Below, piece by piece: positions 22,981 through 35,503 of a DNA stretch of 64,000 nucleotides. The DNA comes from Hydrangea macrophylla. Taxonomy: Eukaryota; Streptophyta; Magnoliopsida; Cornales; Hydrangeaceae. The first letter of the stretch is position 1; the number at the start of each line of letters is the position of its first letter. Under the pieces are notes generated by a model. The model worked only from the letters and a program-made list of their open reading frames with translations, was not told where the DNA came from and did not search any database. The position numbers were made by a program, and so were the translations under genes. The stretch is taken from positions 10,443,501-10,507,500 of the forward strand of contig CM066990.1 of NCBI GenBank assembly GCA_033977485.1. The letters run 5' to 3'.

Positions 22981-24552
22981 TTAGTTCACATGCCCCTTTC
23001 TCATGCAATAGTGACAAATTACATGAGGATTAAAATTGTTTGAAGCAGAACCTTTTGTAAAAATGCTTTGATGAGATTTGTTTGAAGAACTAGAACTTGT
23101 AGAAGCATCACTTGAAAAGAAATTGTTGTACTTCTTTTCTTTGAAGGTAGGATTGAAACCCAATCCGGCTTTATCAAAGACACATCTTTGTTTTCCTAAA
23201 AGCATGTTCAAATTTTGCTCTCCATGAGTGAATTTAGCTAAAGTTTTTGTCAAATCTTCACCTTGCCTTTTCAATTCAATGTTTTCTTTTTCAAAATCAT
23301 TTGATGGAATGTTTCTTGAAGCAAGCATTTCATTTTCTTTTCTCAAGGATTCATTTTGTGACTTCAATTCACTAAGTTCATTTGAGAGAAGAGAGAAACT
23401 CTTTTTGAGAGCAAAATATTTAGTTTCCAAACTTTCCAATTCCTCATGCAATTCATCAAATGCATTTTGTAGCTCATCATAGTTGTGAGATTCATTACAA
23501 GAGTCATAGTTAGAGTCTACCTCATCACTTTCATATGCCATGAGGCAAATGTTTGCCACTTCATCATCCCTTGATTCATCTTCGGATGTTTCATTCTCGG
23601 AATCATCCCAAGTTGTGTCCTTCATAGCTTTCTTCGCCTTTTGCTTGAAGTTCTTCTTTAGTAATGGACAATCGGCCTTGATATGTCCGGGCTTTTTGCA
23701 CTTGAAGCAAATGATCGGATCTTTCTTAGCTTCACTTTCCTTTGGTCCTTTTCTTGCAAAAGACTTGTCTCTTCTTAAGAACCTCTTGAACTTGCGAGTG
23801 ATCATAGCCATTTCATCATCTTCATCACTATCATCATCTTGGATATTTGAGGCTTTTAGACCCAAATTCTTCTTTTTGTCTTCGTCTTAAAAAACGGCCA
23901 ATTCCATTTCATGAGTGATGAGAGATCCCATGAGTTGTTCAATAGAGAGCCTTGAGAGTTCCTTTGCTTCTCGGACCGTCGTGACTTTTGGTTGCCAATG
24001 CTTTGGTAGAGACCTAAGCACTTTCTCAATCATTTCTTCGTTAGGATAAACTCTACCAAGATTTTTCAAACTATTAGTAATAGTAGTAAAACGAGTAGAC
24101 ATTTCACTAATAGTTTCATTTGGAAGCATTTTGAACATTTCATAAGATTGAACGAGTAAACTAATCTTAGACTTTTTAACTTAATTAGTTCCTTCATGAG
24201 TGACTTCTAATTTATCCCAAATTTCTTTAGCCGATTCACATGAAGAGATTCTATTGTAATCATCAGGATCTAAGCCACATTATAAGAGATTCATAGACAT
24301 AGCATTCATCTTTATGAGTTTCTTGTCATTTTCATTATATTCGTCTTCCGTTTTAGCTATGGTTTCGGTGCCTACGATCTTAGTGGGAACATGAGGTCCT
24401 TTGACTACGATTTGCCATAAATCAAAGTCTTGAGAAATGATGTAGATTCTCATCCTATTTTTCCAATAAGCATAGTTGGTTCCATTAAAGCATGGAGGTC
24501 TTTGAGATGATTGTCCCTCACTATAAGTGATATTGGTGCTAGTGGTTGCCAT
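22981..24552 (-). pseudogene. Copia gag of element C (three in-frame stops)
   Basis: One frame from ATG 24552 (MATTSTNITYSEGQ), 59 bases inside the 5' LTR boundary. It is interrupted by TAA at 24280-24282, 24181-24183 and 23887-23889. An N-terminal CFNGTNYAYWKNRM segment and DLWQIVVKGP define the copia Gag family, followed by SIEQLMGSLITHEMEL, a zinc knuckle CFKCKKPGHIKADCP (about 23715-23665), a long Glu/Ser/Leu-rich coiled-coil-like region, and a second knuckle CHYCMRKGHVN near the end. The large size and two knuckles fit Sireviruses. Confidence 0.9.
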
Positions 24553-24590
24553 GTGATCTTAACTCTATGATATGTGAAATCAATACTAGA

Positions 24591-24608
24591 GCCCTTGCTT
24601 TGATACCA
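24591..24608 (-). other. Primer binding site of element C (initiator tRNA-Met)
   Basis: Minus strand TGGTATCAAAGCAAGGGC, two bases after the LTR end. It matches the iMet primer site with one change in the first 12 bases. Confidence 0.8.
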
Positions 24609-24610
24609 AT

Positions 24611-25864
24611 TATTGGTCCAAAAGTAATCCTTAGAGGGGGGGGGGGGGGTGAATAAGGATACTTACAATTAATGGCAATTTAAAAACTACTATCAAGCAC
24701 AAAACTCAATTAAAAGAATAATTAAGGAGATAAGAGAAAGAGACACTTGCAAACCAATATTTTCAAGTGGTTCGGCAATCGCACCCCGCGACCTACGTCC
24801 ACCCCCCAAGAATACCTCTTGAGGAATCCACTAGTCAATCTTCTTTGAATGAAGATTAAACCACTCTTTACAAGTTCTTCTTGAACTCCTTTTACACCTC
24901 CAATGAATATTGCCTTCACTTGGAGCAAAGGTTACACCAACCTTTTTACAACTTGAAGAAAGTGATAAATGATGGGTTACAACTGAATAAATACTCTCCT
25001 TTTTAGAGTAGATGAAAATAATAAATGCTCACAATATAATCTCTCAAGGTTTTACAAAGGAACTCTGGAGTTAGAAGAGTAAATCTCAAGATTTAGGGCT
25101 TTGATATTTGATTGCAACAAGTGTGTATTTAATGAGAGTAATAGATGATACAACAACCAAGTTTTAACTCAGTATATATACTCTCTCAAAAAAAATTAAC
25201 GTTTAAGGTAGGTGGGAGCATTTAATGCTAAAGCAAAAACAGAGGAAAAAGAGCCGTTACTGTTTCTGCGCAGAGGTCCAGTCGACTGGGTTTTCGATTC
25301 AGTCGACTGCCTTTTTTGAATATTGTATATGCGCCTTTAATACAGTCGAATGTAACAAATAGGGTCCAGTCGACTGGATGGCTGAAGCAGAATGTAACTT
25401 CAAGAATCATGGTTCAGTCGACTGTTTTATTGTCAGTCGACTGATAAAACTAGCTCCCAGTCGACTGTAAAATAGAGTCCAGTCGACTGGATGGCTGAAG
25501 CAGAATGTAGCCTTAGGAACCATGGTTCAGTCGACTGTTTTGTGGTCAGTCGACTGATAAAACTTGCTCCCAGTCGACTAATGAAATCAATCAGTCGACT
25601 GATCTTCTGATTTACTAATTTTTCTTGTTTTGAAAGGTTTGTTCTATTTTAAGCCCTTGTTTCTGAGATTCAATCTACCCAACTTTACATTTAGTCCTAT
25701 GAGAGCAATACAATAATGAATTAGTCTTCCACAATGCTTCCTTGATATATCCAACATCAGTCTTAGGATCTGTTTGGACAACATGCTAAATGAAAACATA
25801 AGAAATCAACTTAATGGTTTGTTAATCATCAAAATTACTTAGGGTAAAACCCTTGGGGCTAACA
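24611..25864 (-). repeat. 5' LTR of element C
   Basis: 1,254 bp; partner of 16198-17446. The inner end reads TATTGG in place of TGTTGG, a transition in the terminal dinucleotide. A TATATATA stretch at 25173-25180 is the likely core promoter on the minus strand. Confidence 0.92.
25264..25605. promoter_or_regulatory. CAGTCGACTG palindrome cluster in the 5' LTR of element C
   Basis: About ten exact copies and two variants (CAGTCGAATG, CAGTCGACTA), starting about 85 bp upstream of the TATA box in the sense of transcription. The spacing is irregular, with recurring pairs about 19-20 bp apart. Confidence 0.9.
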
Positions 25865-26084
25865 CATATAAGCTTGAGTGAATATGAATTCTGAGAGATG
25901 ATTTTGACAAAACTGAGATTTTATGCTGGAAATGGGCTTTTCTGAGCTTGAAGTCACTTTCCGAAGTTCGATCTTTCGATTGTATGGAATCTAGTACCTT
26001 CGATGGGGTACTTTTCATTATTGAATCGTCCAAGACATTGTCCATCCTAAATTCTATTAGTGTGGTCAAAATTGGGTGTCTATA
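25865..26084 (-). repeat. 3' LTR A1 of composite A, remaining 220 bp
   Basis: Continues LTR A1 after element C. It ends GGGTGTCTATA, where the other copies read GGGTGTCTACA, so the terminal dinucleotide of this copy has mutated. It matches 35284-35503 in LTR A2. Confidence 0.85.
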
Positions 26085-26101
26085 GTTTATCCCTCTTTGG
26101 C
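26085..26101 (-). other. Polypurine tract of composite A
   Basis: Minus strand CCAAAGAGGGATAAAC immediately before the LTR start. It aligns with the PPT of the second unit (35504-35519) and with AAAGAGGGGCAAAC of element B. Confidence 0.8.
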
Positions 26102-26859
26102 AGAGCTTGTTGTGAACAACGTGAACTGCAAGTGAGTGCCAAAGCCAGAAGGCACCCAACGACCATACTGAGTGGTTTTAAGAAAAAAAATACAAAAGTC
26201 CACAAAAATCAAGAAATTCAAAATCTGATAAAATCAAGAAATTAGGAAAGTAAGAATGCAATTTAATGCTGGGTTGAAGCTTCTAAATCAAAGCTACTGC
26301 TGGTCGTGCTCCACTAGATATGCCTATGTATCCTTTCCAGGAATCAGACCAGGGCGTCAAGAAAATGGAAAAGACACACACAACAATACAGATGAAATGC
26401 TCTTATCCTAGGATGCTGGTGCAGTATGCAAATGTGAATGTGCAAGTGCTGGGGGAATCGTCCTCAAGGGCTCCCTAGATGCAAAATCTAATGCAAGGGA
26501 TGCAACGTCTCACTTTTACAGTCGAATATGTCTAAAGAAAAGTATGCTATTTGTATCTTGGATGATTCTCAGAGTCTTGTCAGGGTCTGAGGCTTGTAGG
26601 TGTCATCTATATCTCGGATGAATTTCGAAATAGCGGAGTATCTTGGATGAATTCAGAATCATGTCAAACAACTTCTGATAAACATGTCCTTAAGCTTGGA
26701 GGATCTCTAAAATAATGCATCCTTAAACCCGGATGACTGATGAAGTGCCCTAACCCCTAGACAATCGCAGATGTAGAGTCGTAACCCCTAGATGATTGCT
26801 GATGTAGATTACTAACCCTTGGACGATTGCTGTTGTAGAGTCCTTCTGCTGGGAACAAA

Positions 26860-27215
26860 CTTTCTATAACTGGATGAATCTTCTGAAATAGGTCCTTCTT
26901 CTATGGACAAATCTTCTTTTCTTTTGAAACAGGTCCTTCTTCTGTGGACAAATCTTTTGTTCTTCTGAAATAGGACTTTCTGCTAGAGATAAATCTTCTG
27001 TTCTTCTGAAACAGGTCCTTCTAGGGAAAAATCTTATGTAATAGGTCTGGAGCCAAATCTTCTGAAATAGGTTTTTCTACTAGAGATAAATCTTCTATTC
27101 TTCTGAAACAGGTCTTTTACTGGGAATAAATCTTCTATAATAGGTCCAAAGACAAATCTTCTAAAATAGGTCTCTCTGCTGTGGGAAAATCTTCTATTCT
27201 GATGCACGAATTCTA
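26860..27215. repeat. Short tandem repeat, CAAATCTTCTG / AGGTCCTTCT units
   Basis: About eight imperfect units of roughly 35-45 bp built from GACAAATCTTCTGTTCTTCTGAA-like and AAATAGGTCCTTCTTCTGTGG-like pieces. The same array is at about 36290-36620. Variable tandem repeats in the 3' UTR are characteristic of Tat-lineage elements. Confidence 0.75.
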
Positions 27216-28444
27216 AGAGATACACGGATTTTGAGAGAAACCCTACCTCCAGAGGCAATTCTGATACATTATTTTTGAGACATACCCTACATCTGGAGGT
27301 GATTCTGATGATATCTGAGAGTTCTTTGTTGGGGAGATTCTAGGATTTTGAGATATAAGTAAAAGACTTCTATTCTGGGGGCTCTGTTGAATCAATCTGA
27401 AACTCATATCGGTGCTTCGACAAGATCAAACATTCTTGCAAACATATCAGGCTTATTCTGAACCTATTCTGAACTTCTAGATCATGGTTTGAAGATTTTG
27501 TATTTTGATTTATCTTCTATAAATCCTTTCTAGATGTAATTATCAAACGATTGTAAACCCAAATGTCCACATTCCAGGATGACACGTAATCAACCCAAAA
27601 CAATGGGAGGTTGCTGCAAACCATCATTTCTCAGCTATTTTCAAGCTGTCGTGCCCTTGAATCTTCATGTTTAGGGACCTTCCTTTAATTCTCAACGGTT
27701 TTCAACCAAGATTTAAATCTCCAAGGGTCCTTTAGACCAATTCCAACAAGTTTCAAGCATTCTTAAGGCTTATACATCAAGATCGGACCAATTCGGGGTC
27801 AAAACAAAGTTCCTGATATAACAATTCTGATCCATGATTGATAGGTACTCAAAAGACATGATGAATTGGGCATAACTTTCACGTACTTCATAAATCTTCA
27901 ATAAATTTTAGTAGATATTCATGCAATACACACTGATCTGTTTCAACAATGGCTTAACTCAACATTCAAGCCTGATCTTTTGATTAACATTTTTTTGAAT
28001 GAATTTTGTTTCCCATCAACCACTCTACACTTCATCTTGACTAGGATTAATTGAAGCAATAATAGTGTTTGAAACTTCTGCTTGTGTCCACCATTAGATG
28101 CTTTTAAAGTTTTACAATTCATTATAGATCACTCTGGACCCACACACTTGAGATTACGTCAGACTTAGACGATAACAGAGGTTGATAGACATTGACAAAG
28201 GAAGATGACATTCTTTTTTTTAGAGAAAGGGAGGTGGAAGATGACATTCTTGAAATAGAAGTTTGGAGGAGAAAAAACTCAATTTTCCCTAACTTAATGT
28301 GTGTTTGTCATGTTTGACGTATCTCTTTGCTTTTCATGTGCACTTCTCATCTTAGTGTGATAATACTCAGCTAATAAAGTAATGCTTTGAAAATATTCTA
28401 TATGGATCTCAATCAATCGCTTGCTTTCTCTAAAATGTGCTTTG

Positions 28445-28502
28445 AATTCTTGAATCCTTGCTCTTTCAAAACCTCCAGCATTCGAGCAAGGATTCAAGAA
28501 TT
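28445..28502. repeat. 19-bp perfect inverted repeat
   Basis: Arms 28445-28463 and 28484-28502 (AATTCTTGAATCCTTGCTC and its exact complement) with a 20-base loop. It lies exactly where homology to the second internal copy stops (28447 versus 58919). Confidence 0.85.
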
Positions 28503-29659
28503 GGTGGACTTCTCAAGCCATGTCATCAGACAGATTTTCTGAAGCAGGTTACTTGTGGTAGCCTATAAAGAAGTTGAACTGCCCCTCTTTTCTTTCTTTT
28601 CTCTTTTTTTTTTACGGTTGATTCTTTTTGACTTTTCACTAGCCAGCCAATTTTACATCTCTCATTATGTATCATACATTTTTTTTCAGAGCAAGATTAG
28701 CCCTTCAAATCCTTGGGCTTACTTAGAGAAATTGCAAATCAAAGCTTTGGGACAATTCATGATCCCGATTTCTCGATCTTCTTCATTCTCCTTCCTCTTC
28801 TTCTTTTCTTTCTTTTCATTTCTCTCTAAAGTTTTGACTGGTTAGGATTAGGTTCTTGAAAACAATACACAAATTTTTCTTTTTTTTTCATGCTCTAACT
28901 TTCGCCTAGGCACCCTTTCGGGTTTTTATCCTAGCAAGCTTCTTTTTTGATTATTTTTTTCTTCTTTTGTGCTCTAACTTTTGCCTAGGTGCCCTTTTGG
29001 GTTTTCATCCTAGCGATTTTTTTTAGAGAAGTGGTTTATTTGAAATGTTTGGCTACCATCAAGGACAAAGTGTACATGGCTTGCAGTTTAGATAGGTTTG
29101 AATGACTCACTTTTCTAGGATCAAGATTTTTAAATGAGAAGATCAGGGAATCAAGCTAATCCCGAGTTACTATCAAGCATATCTTTTCAAGATTTAAGCA
29201 AAAGCATCTCAAGATTCTTAAAGTAAGACTAATCAATTCTTAGCTTTCTTCGGCGTCTGCGCAAAATCAACTTTGATCCTTTCAGGATTCTTTTCAACGC
29301 AAAAATTTATCCGCAATGTATTTTTCAAAATAATCAGAGAAGTGGCACTTTCAGCTTAGTGATTCTTTCATTCATGACAAGGCGCATCAAATCAAGAAAA
29401 TCAAGATTTTATTCCATTATTTAGAAAGAGAATGATTACAGTACTTGACATAGACTCAAACACAACTTGATGATATATGGACTCGATTTAAAACATAAAA
29501 TAGACTCGACTGAACTGGACTCGACTTGTTCTCAGGTGGAGTGTCACTATGACTTGCTTATTCCTCTTAAGCATCCATTTGGCTTCAACAAGCACCTGTT
29601 TCCAAACATCATCATCCAATCATTTATTTCTAAGCTTCAAGCTCTCTATAATGCCCTTT

Positions 29660-30748
29660 CTAATATCTCTGCTGAATCTGGTTCTGCCTTTCAATCACCC
29701 TCTGAATCTCCAGAAAATACTCAACTAATAATTTGATGGAGACGGGAATCTATGGAAAAGGTGCCGCAATCCGCTCATGCCATGTAGTGGTGAAAGCAGT
29801 AATCGATGAAGATCACATGATTGAATCTCTCATAACCCCGATGGCATCCTCAGAAGTGTCCTGTCTATAGCCATACTGCCTGGCTACTTGATATGGGATG
29901 GAAAAAGTGGTAGCATGTAAACCAAGAAGCCAAGTCCCGCCTCACCCTTAAAATTTAACAGTAATCGAACAATAATCCCAACGGCCACAAACCCAACGGA
30001 TGTCCTCTATGGTGAGACCGCTTAACCAAACAAACCAAACCTCATAAATGCAGAAAAATCTTTCTACATGCCTTTGATCCAAGGAAGGGATTTTGCAAAG
30101 ACTGCGAGGGTATACTAGTAACTGAGCTGCTCAAGAAGCCAAGTTTGTAGCTCTAAAGGTGCACTGGAAAGGAGTACTGTCCCATCAGCATGTGCCTGAT
30201 CTAAACCCATTAGAGTTTTTACTAGGGTCAACATCATAGGGTTTTGTCGAGAGTGAAGTCCATAAGCAACTGGTATGAGGGCATGAGATGAAAAAGAAAA
30301 CAGGAAGTGCGAAATCATAGCCAATGTCAAGGCATCCCACCCAGATATGGAATGATCGAAATGTCTTCCCATGATAATACAATATCGGGCGAATAAACGA
30401 GGAAAATCAATCTCCTGATCAGAAATCATAGACCGGGCAATAGAAGGAAAACAATTGAGAGTGATGATAGGTCTTTTACATATCCAGCCTGAATGGTGGG
30501 AAGGATCAGATCAGAGTAAGGCTGAAATCGAGAATGGCACTGAATTCCTCAAATAGTCGTGAGATCTTTTGATGTCCAAACCAAAACACATGGAATTCCG
30601 GATCCCAAAATCGAATGGAGGCACACATAATGTCTTCTTCAAATTTCACATTTCTCAGCTGAAAGAGAGTACTAAGGCCAAAATATCGAAAATGTAGATG
30701 ATCAATACCGGTGACCTCAAACAGAGCCTGAGAATCAAGAGGAGCCAT
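29660..30748 (-). pseudogene. DUF7745-like accessory ORF of composite A (frameshifted)
   Basis: Homologous to the element B ORF at 49119-50210: both begin MAP, share a segment ending in FWDP/CWDP...FRFG or FWFG and EEFSAIL, then IDFPRL / IDFERL, ...LIPVAYGL / LIPIACGL..., LGLHATTF / LPGLSATTF, and a shared ending with LEIQ. The A copy is split over at least two frames (30748-30506, 30429-30115, then down to a TAG at 29660-29662) with further stops. Here the ORF is in sense with the element and close to its PBS, unlike in B. Family name is by memory of plant retrotransposon-associated ORFs; function unknown. Confidence 0.65.
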
Positions 30749-32041
30749 CTGTCCGCAACGTTACTTCTTTTTGTAAAAATTCAGGGAGTTCAATCCTTAG
30801 ATTCCTATCATCTCTTCTGGTTTATTAGGGATTTTAAAATAATCATGTGTCTTTATTGCAAAATAATTTTCAAAGAATGATATTTACAAAAGTGGATGGA
30901 AAATCAAGGATGGAAAATCATTTCCTTTTTTTCTTTCAAAAATATTTTCTAAAATCAAAGAAATCTTTCTAAAAAGAAGACACTTCAAGTTTAAAAATTC
31001 TGAGGAAAACAACTCTTTTGTAGTGTATGCAATGCAGATGAAATGCAATCTAATCTAAATGCAATGCACCTTAATTTAGCTTAGACCTAGCATATCAGCA
31101 CATACACACATAAGATTCCTTGAGTATGCTAATCACCCTACTAATCGAATCATTATCCAAGGACTTTTGCCTTTGAAATTCTTGATGGCTCATGTTTACG
31201 AAATTGAATTTTTCATGAAAATCTTGAAAGAAAGGGGAAGATTTGTAGTTTTCAAAAGCACTTTTGAACCATCAATGCCCGAGGTGTGAAATTATGATTC
31301 TTGAAAACCAAGGTAGGAAATTTGAATTTCTAAAATCTAAGATGAAAAATTTTAATTGAATCATCAAAGTGTAAAATCATTATTTTTTAAAACCAATCTA
31401 GGAAATTTGAAATTCTCTAAAATCTAGGGAGAATTGTTTGGAAGGATTTTGTGAAATTGAATTTCAAAGAGAATTTTCAAAAGGAATATTGCTGGAATTT
31501 TCTAAAGAATTGGGTTTTTCAAAGAAGTGCTTGTATTTTCAAAATTTTCAAAAGTCATCCTCGAATAATGATTGGATGTTCGGATAAAGACCATACTACC
31601 CTAGAGGAATATACCATATAAGGTTTGATGATGCCTTCCCATACACATCCTCATCATCCACATAATCCCTTATAGACAAAAGCAAATAATTCATCTCATC
31701 ATCCTAATCAAAGATGATAATCAAGATCCTAATTGAAGGGTTCTACATAAACTATATACAAAGGTCGGGTTGTCTCATAAAAGGTCCATTAGCAAGCTCA
31801 GCAGTGTAGGTGACCACCTCCTCGAGGGCGTGCCATTCACACATTCTACCAAAGTCTCTCGACAAATGGAGGAAAGAGGGCCATCCACTCTCAAGGCAAT
31901 GGTCTCAAGCAGTCGCGGTGAAAGAACAATGCAAGTGCAAATGTAAGTAGAAACAACAAAATTATTGAATTAATAACAAGGATATTTATTGGCTCAAGTC
32001 AAACCCTCGAAGAATAAGAAACCATAAGTTTCATGTTCAAA
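30749..32041 (-). other. Leader region of composite A
   Basis: Between the PBS and the accessory ORF. AT-rich with no supported ORF, promoter array or palindrome cluster. Gag-pol would be expected downstream in an autonomous relative but is absent. Confidence 0.6.
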
Positions 32042-32059
32042 TCCCTAGTAGAGTCGCCA
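32042..32059 (-). other. Primer binding site of composite A
   Basis: Minus strand TGGCGACTCTACTAGGGA, three bases after the LTR end. It differs at two positions from the PBS of element B (TGGCGACTCTGCTGGGGA) and has the same three-base gap. The TGGCGACTC start fits a tRNA-Arg primer as known for Ogre/Tat elements (from memory). Confidence 0.75.
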
Positions 32060-32062
32060 GAA

Positions 32063-35000
32063 TGTGGACACGCGTGGGCGGGATTCTGTCGTTCCTTGAC
32101 AGTAACCTGGGATGGATCCAAGGAGCACACTTCAAGAACTAGAATTCCTCATGTAATCCTAGAGACAAAGTCGCCACCTAATTTTTATAAGGAATTAGGA
32201 AACCAAATTTGACTCGCCCAAAATTGAATAAGGTTACTCGCCCTTCATCACTGAAACAAGGTTCGAGGGTCTTGGTACGAGAGGGGAAGGAGCCCGAGTA
32301 GGACTAAAGCACCCCCTCCTCGCCCTACCAAATGATAGGCCGTGATTCAAATATCCTTGTTCTTAATGCATAATAGGTGTTGTTTCCTCAATCATACTAG
32401 ATAACATATACATGGCAAAAGGAACATCTAATAAAAATCATATCAAGAGATTAAATCAAGTAACAATTAGATGCACATGAAATATAAGAGGGAGGTATAC
32501 TCATAGTGGCTAGTCCCACTCATGACTGATGCAAATAAAGGAAACATGTCAAGATATGCCTAAGAGAACAAGAAGACTTACATTGGGTTGACTCAAGTGG
32601 AGTCGCGAAAAGAAAAAGAAAGAAAACGTGTAATGCAATCATGCAACAATCTTAGATAAGATGTCTCTAATATATAAGCACATAAACGGAGACTATCCTA
32701 AATGAATTGTGTCATTGAAAACAAAGTTATAAACCTAAGAAAATTCTAAGAGAAAGGGTAGAGATAGTACATGATACATGGGCACTAAGCCACATGTAGA
32801 CGAGGCAAACCCACAAATCGAAATTCGGATCCACGACATTCAATTTTCTGCTCAAGACACCAAGGAATGCCCAAGCATAGCAAAAATACAAGCAAACAAA
32901 TGATATGCATGATAAACAAGAAGAAGATGTCATCAATCAAATATCCAGATTCAGTGATCTCTAATGAATCCTATCAAGTGATCTTATACATGAGCTGGGT
33001 TAAAATCCTTTTACAAAAAGTCAGATACATGTATTAGGAAACTTGTCAAAAAATTAGGACCTCATTAGTATTTTTGAAGTTTAAGAAATAGGAGTTTTGA
33101 GAACAGTGGATCAGGGATGTCCATTGTTCTTGTAAACATCATAATTAATTCTACGAAAATCCTATGAAGCTCTATTTGGTGTCCAAAGAAAGCTATTTCA
33201 TGGTAGCTTATGAAAACAATAATCCCATGAACATTTTATGAGGTTACAGTCGTTGAAAAATTGTTTTAACTAGACTCTGTTATTCTAGAAATTTGGTATC
33301 ATTTGACAAAGGAATGCAATGCATAATAGAAGTTCATGAATCATGTTAATCAAGTTGATTTAGGCTTTTAATCTCTCATCCATTTATCCTAGATGATTTC
33401 TAAACCAAGTTTTATTCATCAATGGTTGTTGAGTGATCGAGGTATGACCATTTTATATACATAATCATGATTGTAGTTAAACTTTGAAAATTCTAGAATA
33501 GTTGTATCAACTTCAAACGCTTAAAAAATGATCTTAACTCGATCGTATGCTCATGAGTTTACATTGGCATACAGATACATGATTAGGAATCATCCCCCAA
33601 AAGTAGATCAACAATATATATTGTAGATTTTCTGAAATTCAAATACAAAGAGACCATGTTCAAATCTGTCAGCCGATTTCTCAACAATTTCTAAAAATAG
33701 CATATGGATCCTAATGATTCTCAAAACAAATCAAATGAAAGCTAATTCATCAAAGTTAACCCACAAAATTTGAAATCCATCAAACTATGGGTTTTGATGA
33801 ACCAAATCCTATGGAAAAAACCAATCTATTTTGTTAAATTTTAACTAATTTATTTTTAAGTGTATGAAAAACATCTTAGGTGTTGGTTTATGTTTATTAG
33901 AGAGATCAAACTCATGGATCAACTTGATTACCATGATTCCCAATCAATTTAGCCCTTATGTTCTATGACGAACTTTGGATCTTTGATCAAAGGGACTTAC
34001 ATATATGCTCTTGGAGATGAAATTCAAAAAGAATTCTAGGTGATAGGAACAAACAAGAGAAAGATATGAACATAAGAATCATCATTCTCATCGATCATAC
34101 TTCCGCACCATCATAGAATTCTAAGTAGATAAATATATATATATAATCATATAGCATAGATCTAAACTAAATAGAAGAATGAAATCAAAATTGAAAATCA
34201 AAGTAAAAAATCAAACTCTAATCATGAATTATCAACAAAGTCGAGGAAGACTTGGATCTAGCTATGTGACTGTGTGAAGAACAAGAGAAGAAGATGAGTG
34301 TTCTAACAAAGAAAAAAAAACTAAACTAGATCCAAGTCTTATAGATCTATATGTAAAAGTAAGAATTAGAGATGAATTTTGATGTTTACCACTTGGAGGA
34401 TTCTCAATTATGTATTCAAAGTTGATTTGAAGGATCTTCTTCTTCAAGTGTTCTTCAAGTTCTTCAAGCACTCCGCCATGGTAGAAGTTAAGGGAGGCAA
34501 TTGATGTCAAGTTTATACTCTAATTCTCTAATCTAATTATATTGAGATTAATTTTAAGGGAATTCCATTCATAATTCACTATTCTCTCTCTAGAAATCTG
34601 TTGAATTCAAAGTATATTCAAAGTTGTGATCTCATAAATATGCTATGGTATCTCTAGTATTTTCAAAGTATCTTCCAAGTCTGCTTGCATATGAGATGAA
34701 AGGAATCTATATATAGAATTTTAAAAACTTAATTCTTAAGTTTCAAGGTTAAAAGAGAGATTTTAGAGATCAAAAAATTGTTTAAAATGGCCATTTCAGT
34801 GCCTAAACACAATTTCTGGGCAGTTTCCTCGTATTGGGAACCTCCTGGAAGGATTTGGAACCAAACAAATGCGATAGAGAACACTGCATATAGGTGACAG
34901 TTTAGGGGGGAATTGGCACCCCCTTTGTGGGACCTACCATCTGCTTTTCTTGGTCCTCTGGTTGCCCTCATGCCCTGTTTCAAAAGTTACATGCACTGCT

Positions 35001-35503
35001 TTTCTAGATTTTCATAAAAATGCTTTTTGGTGTTCAAAATTGTCCGCTTATGTACCATTGAAAAGTTGTCGAGTTGAATTTCAGTATAAAAATATTCCAG
35101 GAGGATTTGAAATGAGAATTAAAGGTCAATTGAAGTCTGAAAGTCCTCCAGAACTTTCGTCGTCTTTTTGAAATCTAACGACTTCTTTTTAAAAATTACT
35201 TTTCAATATGCATCGATTTAGAGTTTTGCTATGAAATTGAATCTCTAGATACCTAGAATACTTTGTTTAGAACACTTCATGTTAATATAACCGTGAGTGA
35301 ATATGAATTATGAGAGGTGATTTTGGCAAAACTGAGATTTTATGCTGAAAATGGGCTTTTATGAGCTTGAAGTCACTTTTCAAAGTTCGATATTTCAATT
35401 GTATGGAATCCAGTACCTTCCACAGGGTACTTTTCATCATTGAATCCTCCAAGATGCTGTCCACCCTAAATTCTGTTAGTGTGGTCAAAATTGGGTGTCT
35501 ACA
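32063..35503 (-). repeat. 5' LTR A2 of composite A (shared middle LTR)
   Basis: 3,441 bp, uninterrupted. Minus strand starts TGTAGACACCC and ends GTGTCCACA. It is adjacent to a PBS on its left and a PPT on its right, so it serves as 5' LTR of one unit and 3' LTR of the next. A TATATATAG stretch near 34708-34716 on the minus strand is the likely core promoter. Confidence 0.87.

Larger units (their letters stand above)
16198..25864 (-). mobile_element. Ty1/copia Sirevirus-type element C
   Basis: 9,667 bp with two LTRs, iMet PBS, gag, pol in copia order (protease-integrase-RT-RNaseH), an accessory gene and PPT. Inserted in LTR A1: the flanks are CATTT (16193-16197) and CATAT (25865-25869), a target duplication with one substitution; the uninterrupted site in LTR A2 reads AATAT. 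The large gag, extra downstream ORF, palindromes in the LTR and repeated PPT-like motifs fit the Sirevirus (SIRE) lineage. Gag and pol contain stops and frameshifts, so it is defective. Confidence 0.93.
26102..29659 (-). other. 3' internal region of composite A, non-coding
   Basis: Holds no supported gene. 26102-28447 is duplicated in the second unit (35520-37516 continuing at 58604-58919). Features seen are a short tandem repeat at about 26860-27215, a hairpin at 28445-28502 where the duplication ends, and a two-copy repeat at about 28876-29030 (CTCTAACTTT...GCCTAGG...ATCCTAGC). Confidence 0.7.
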
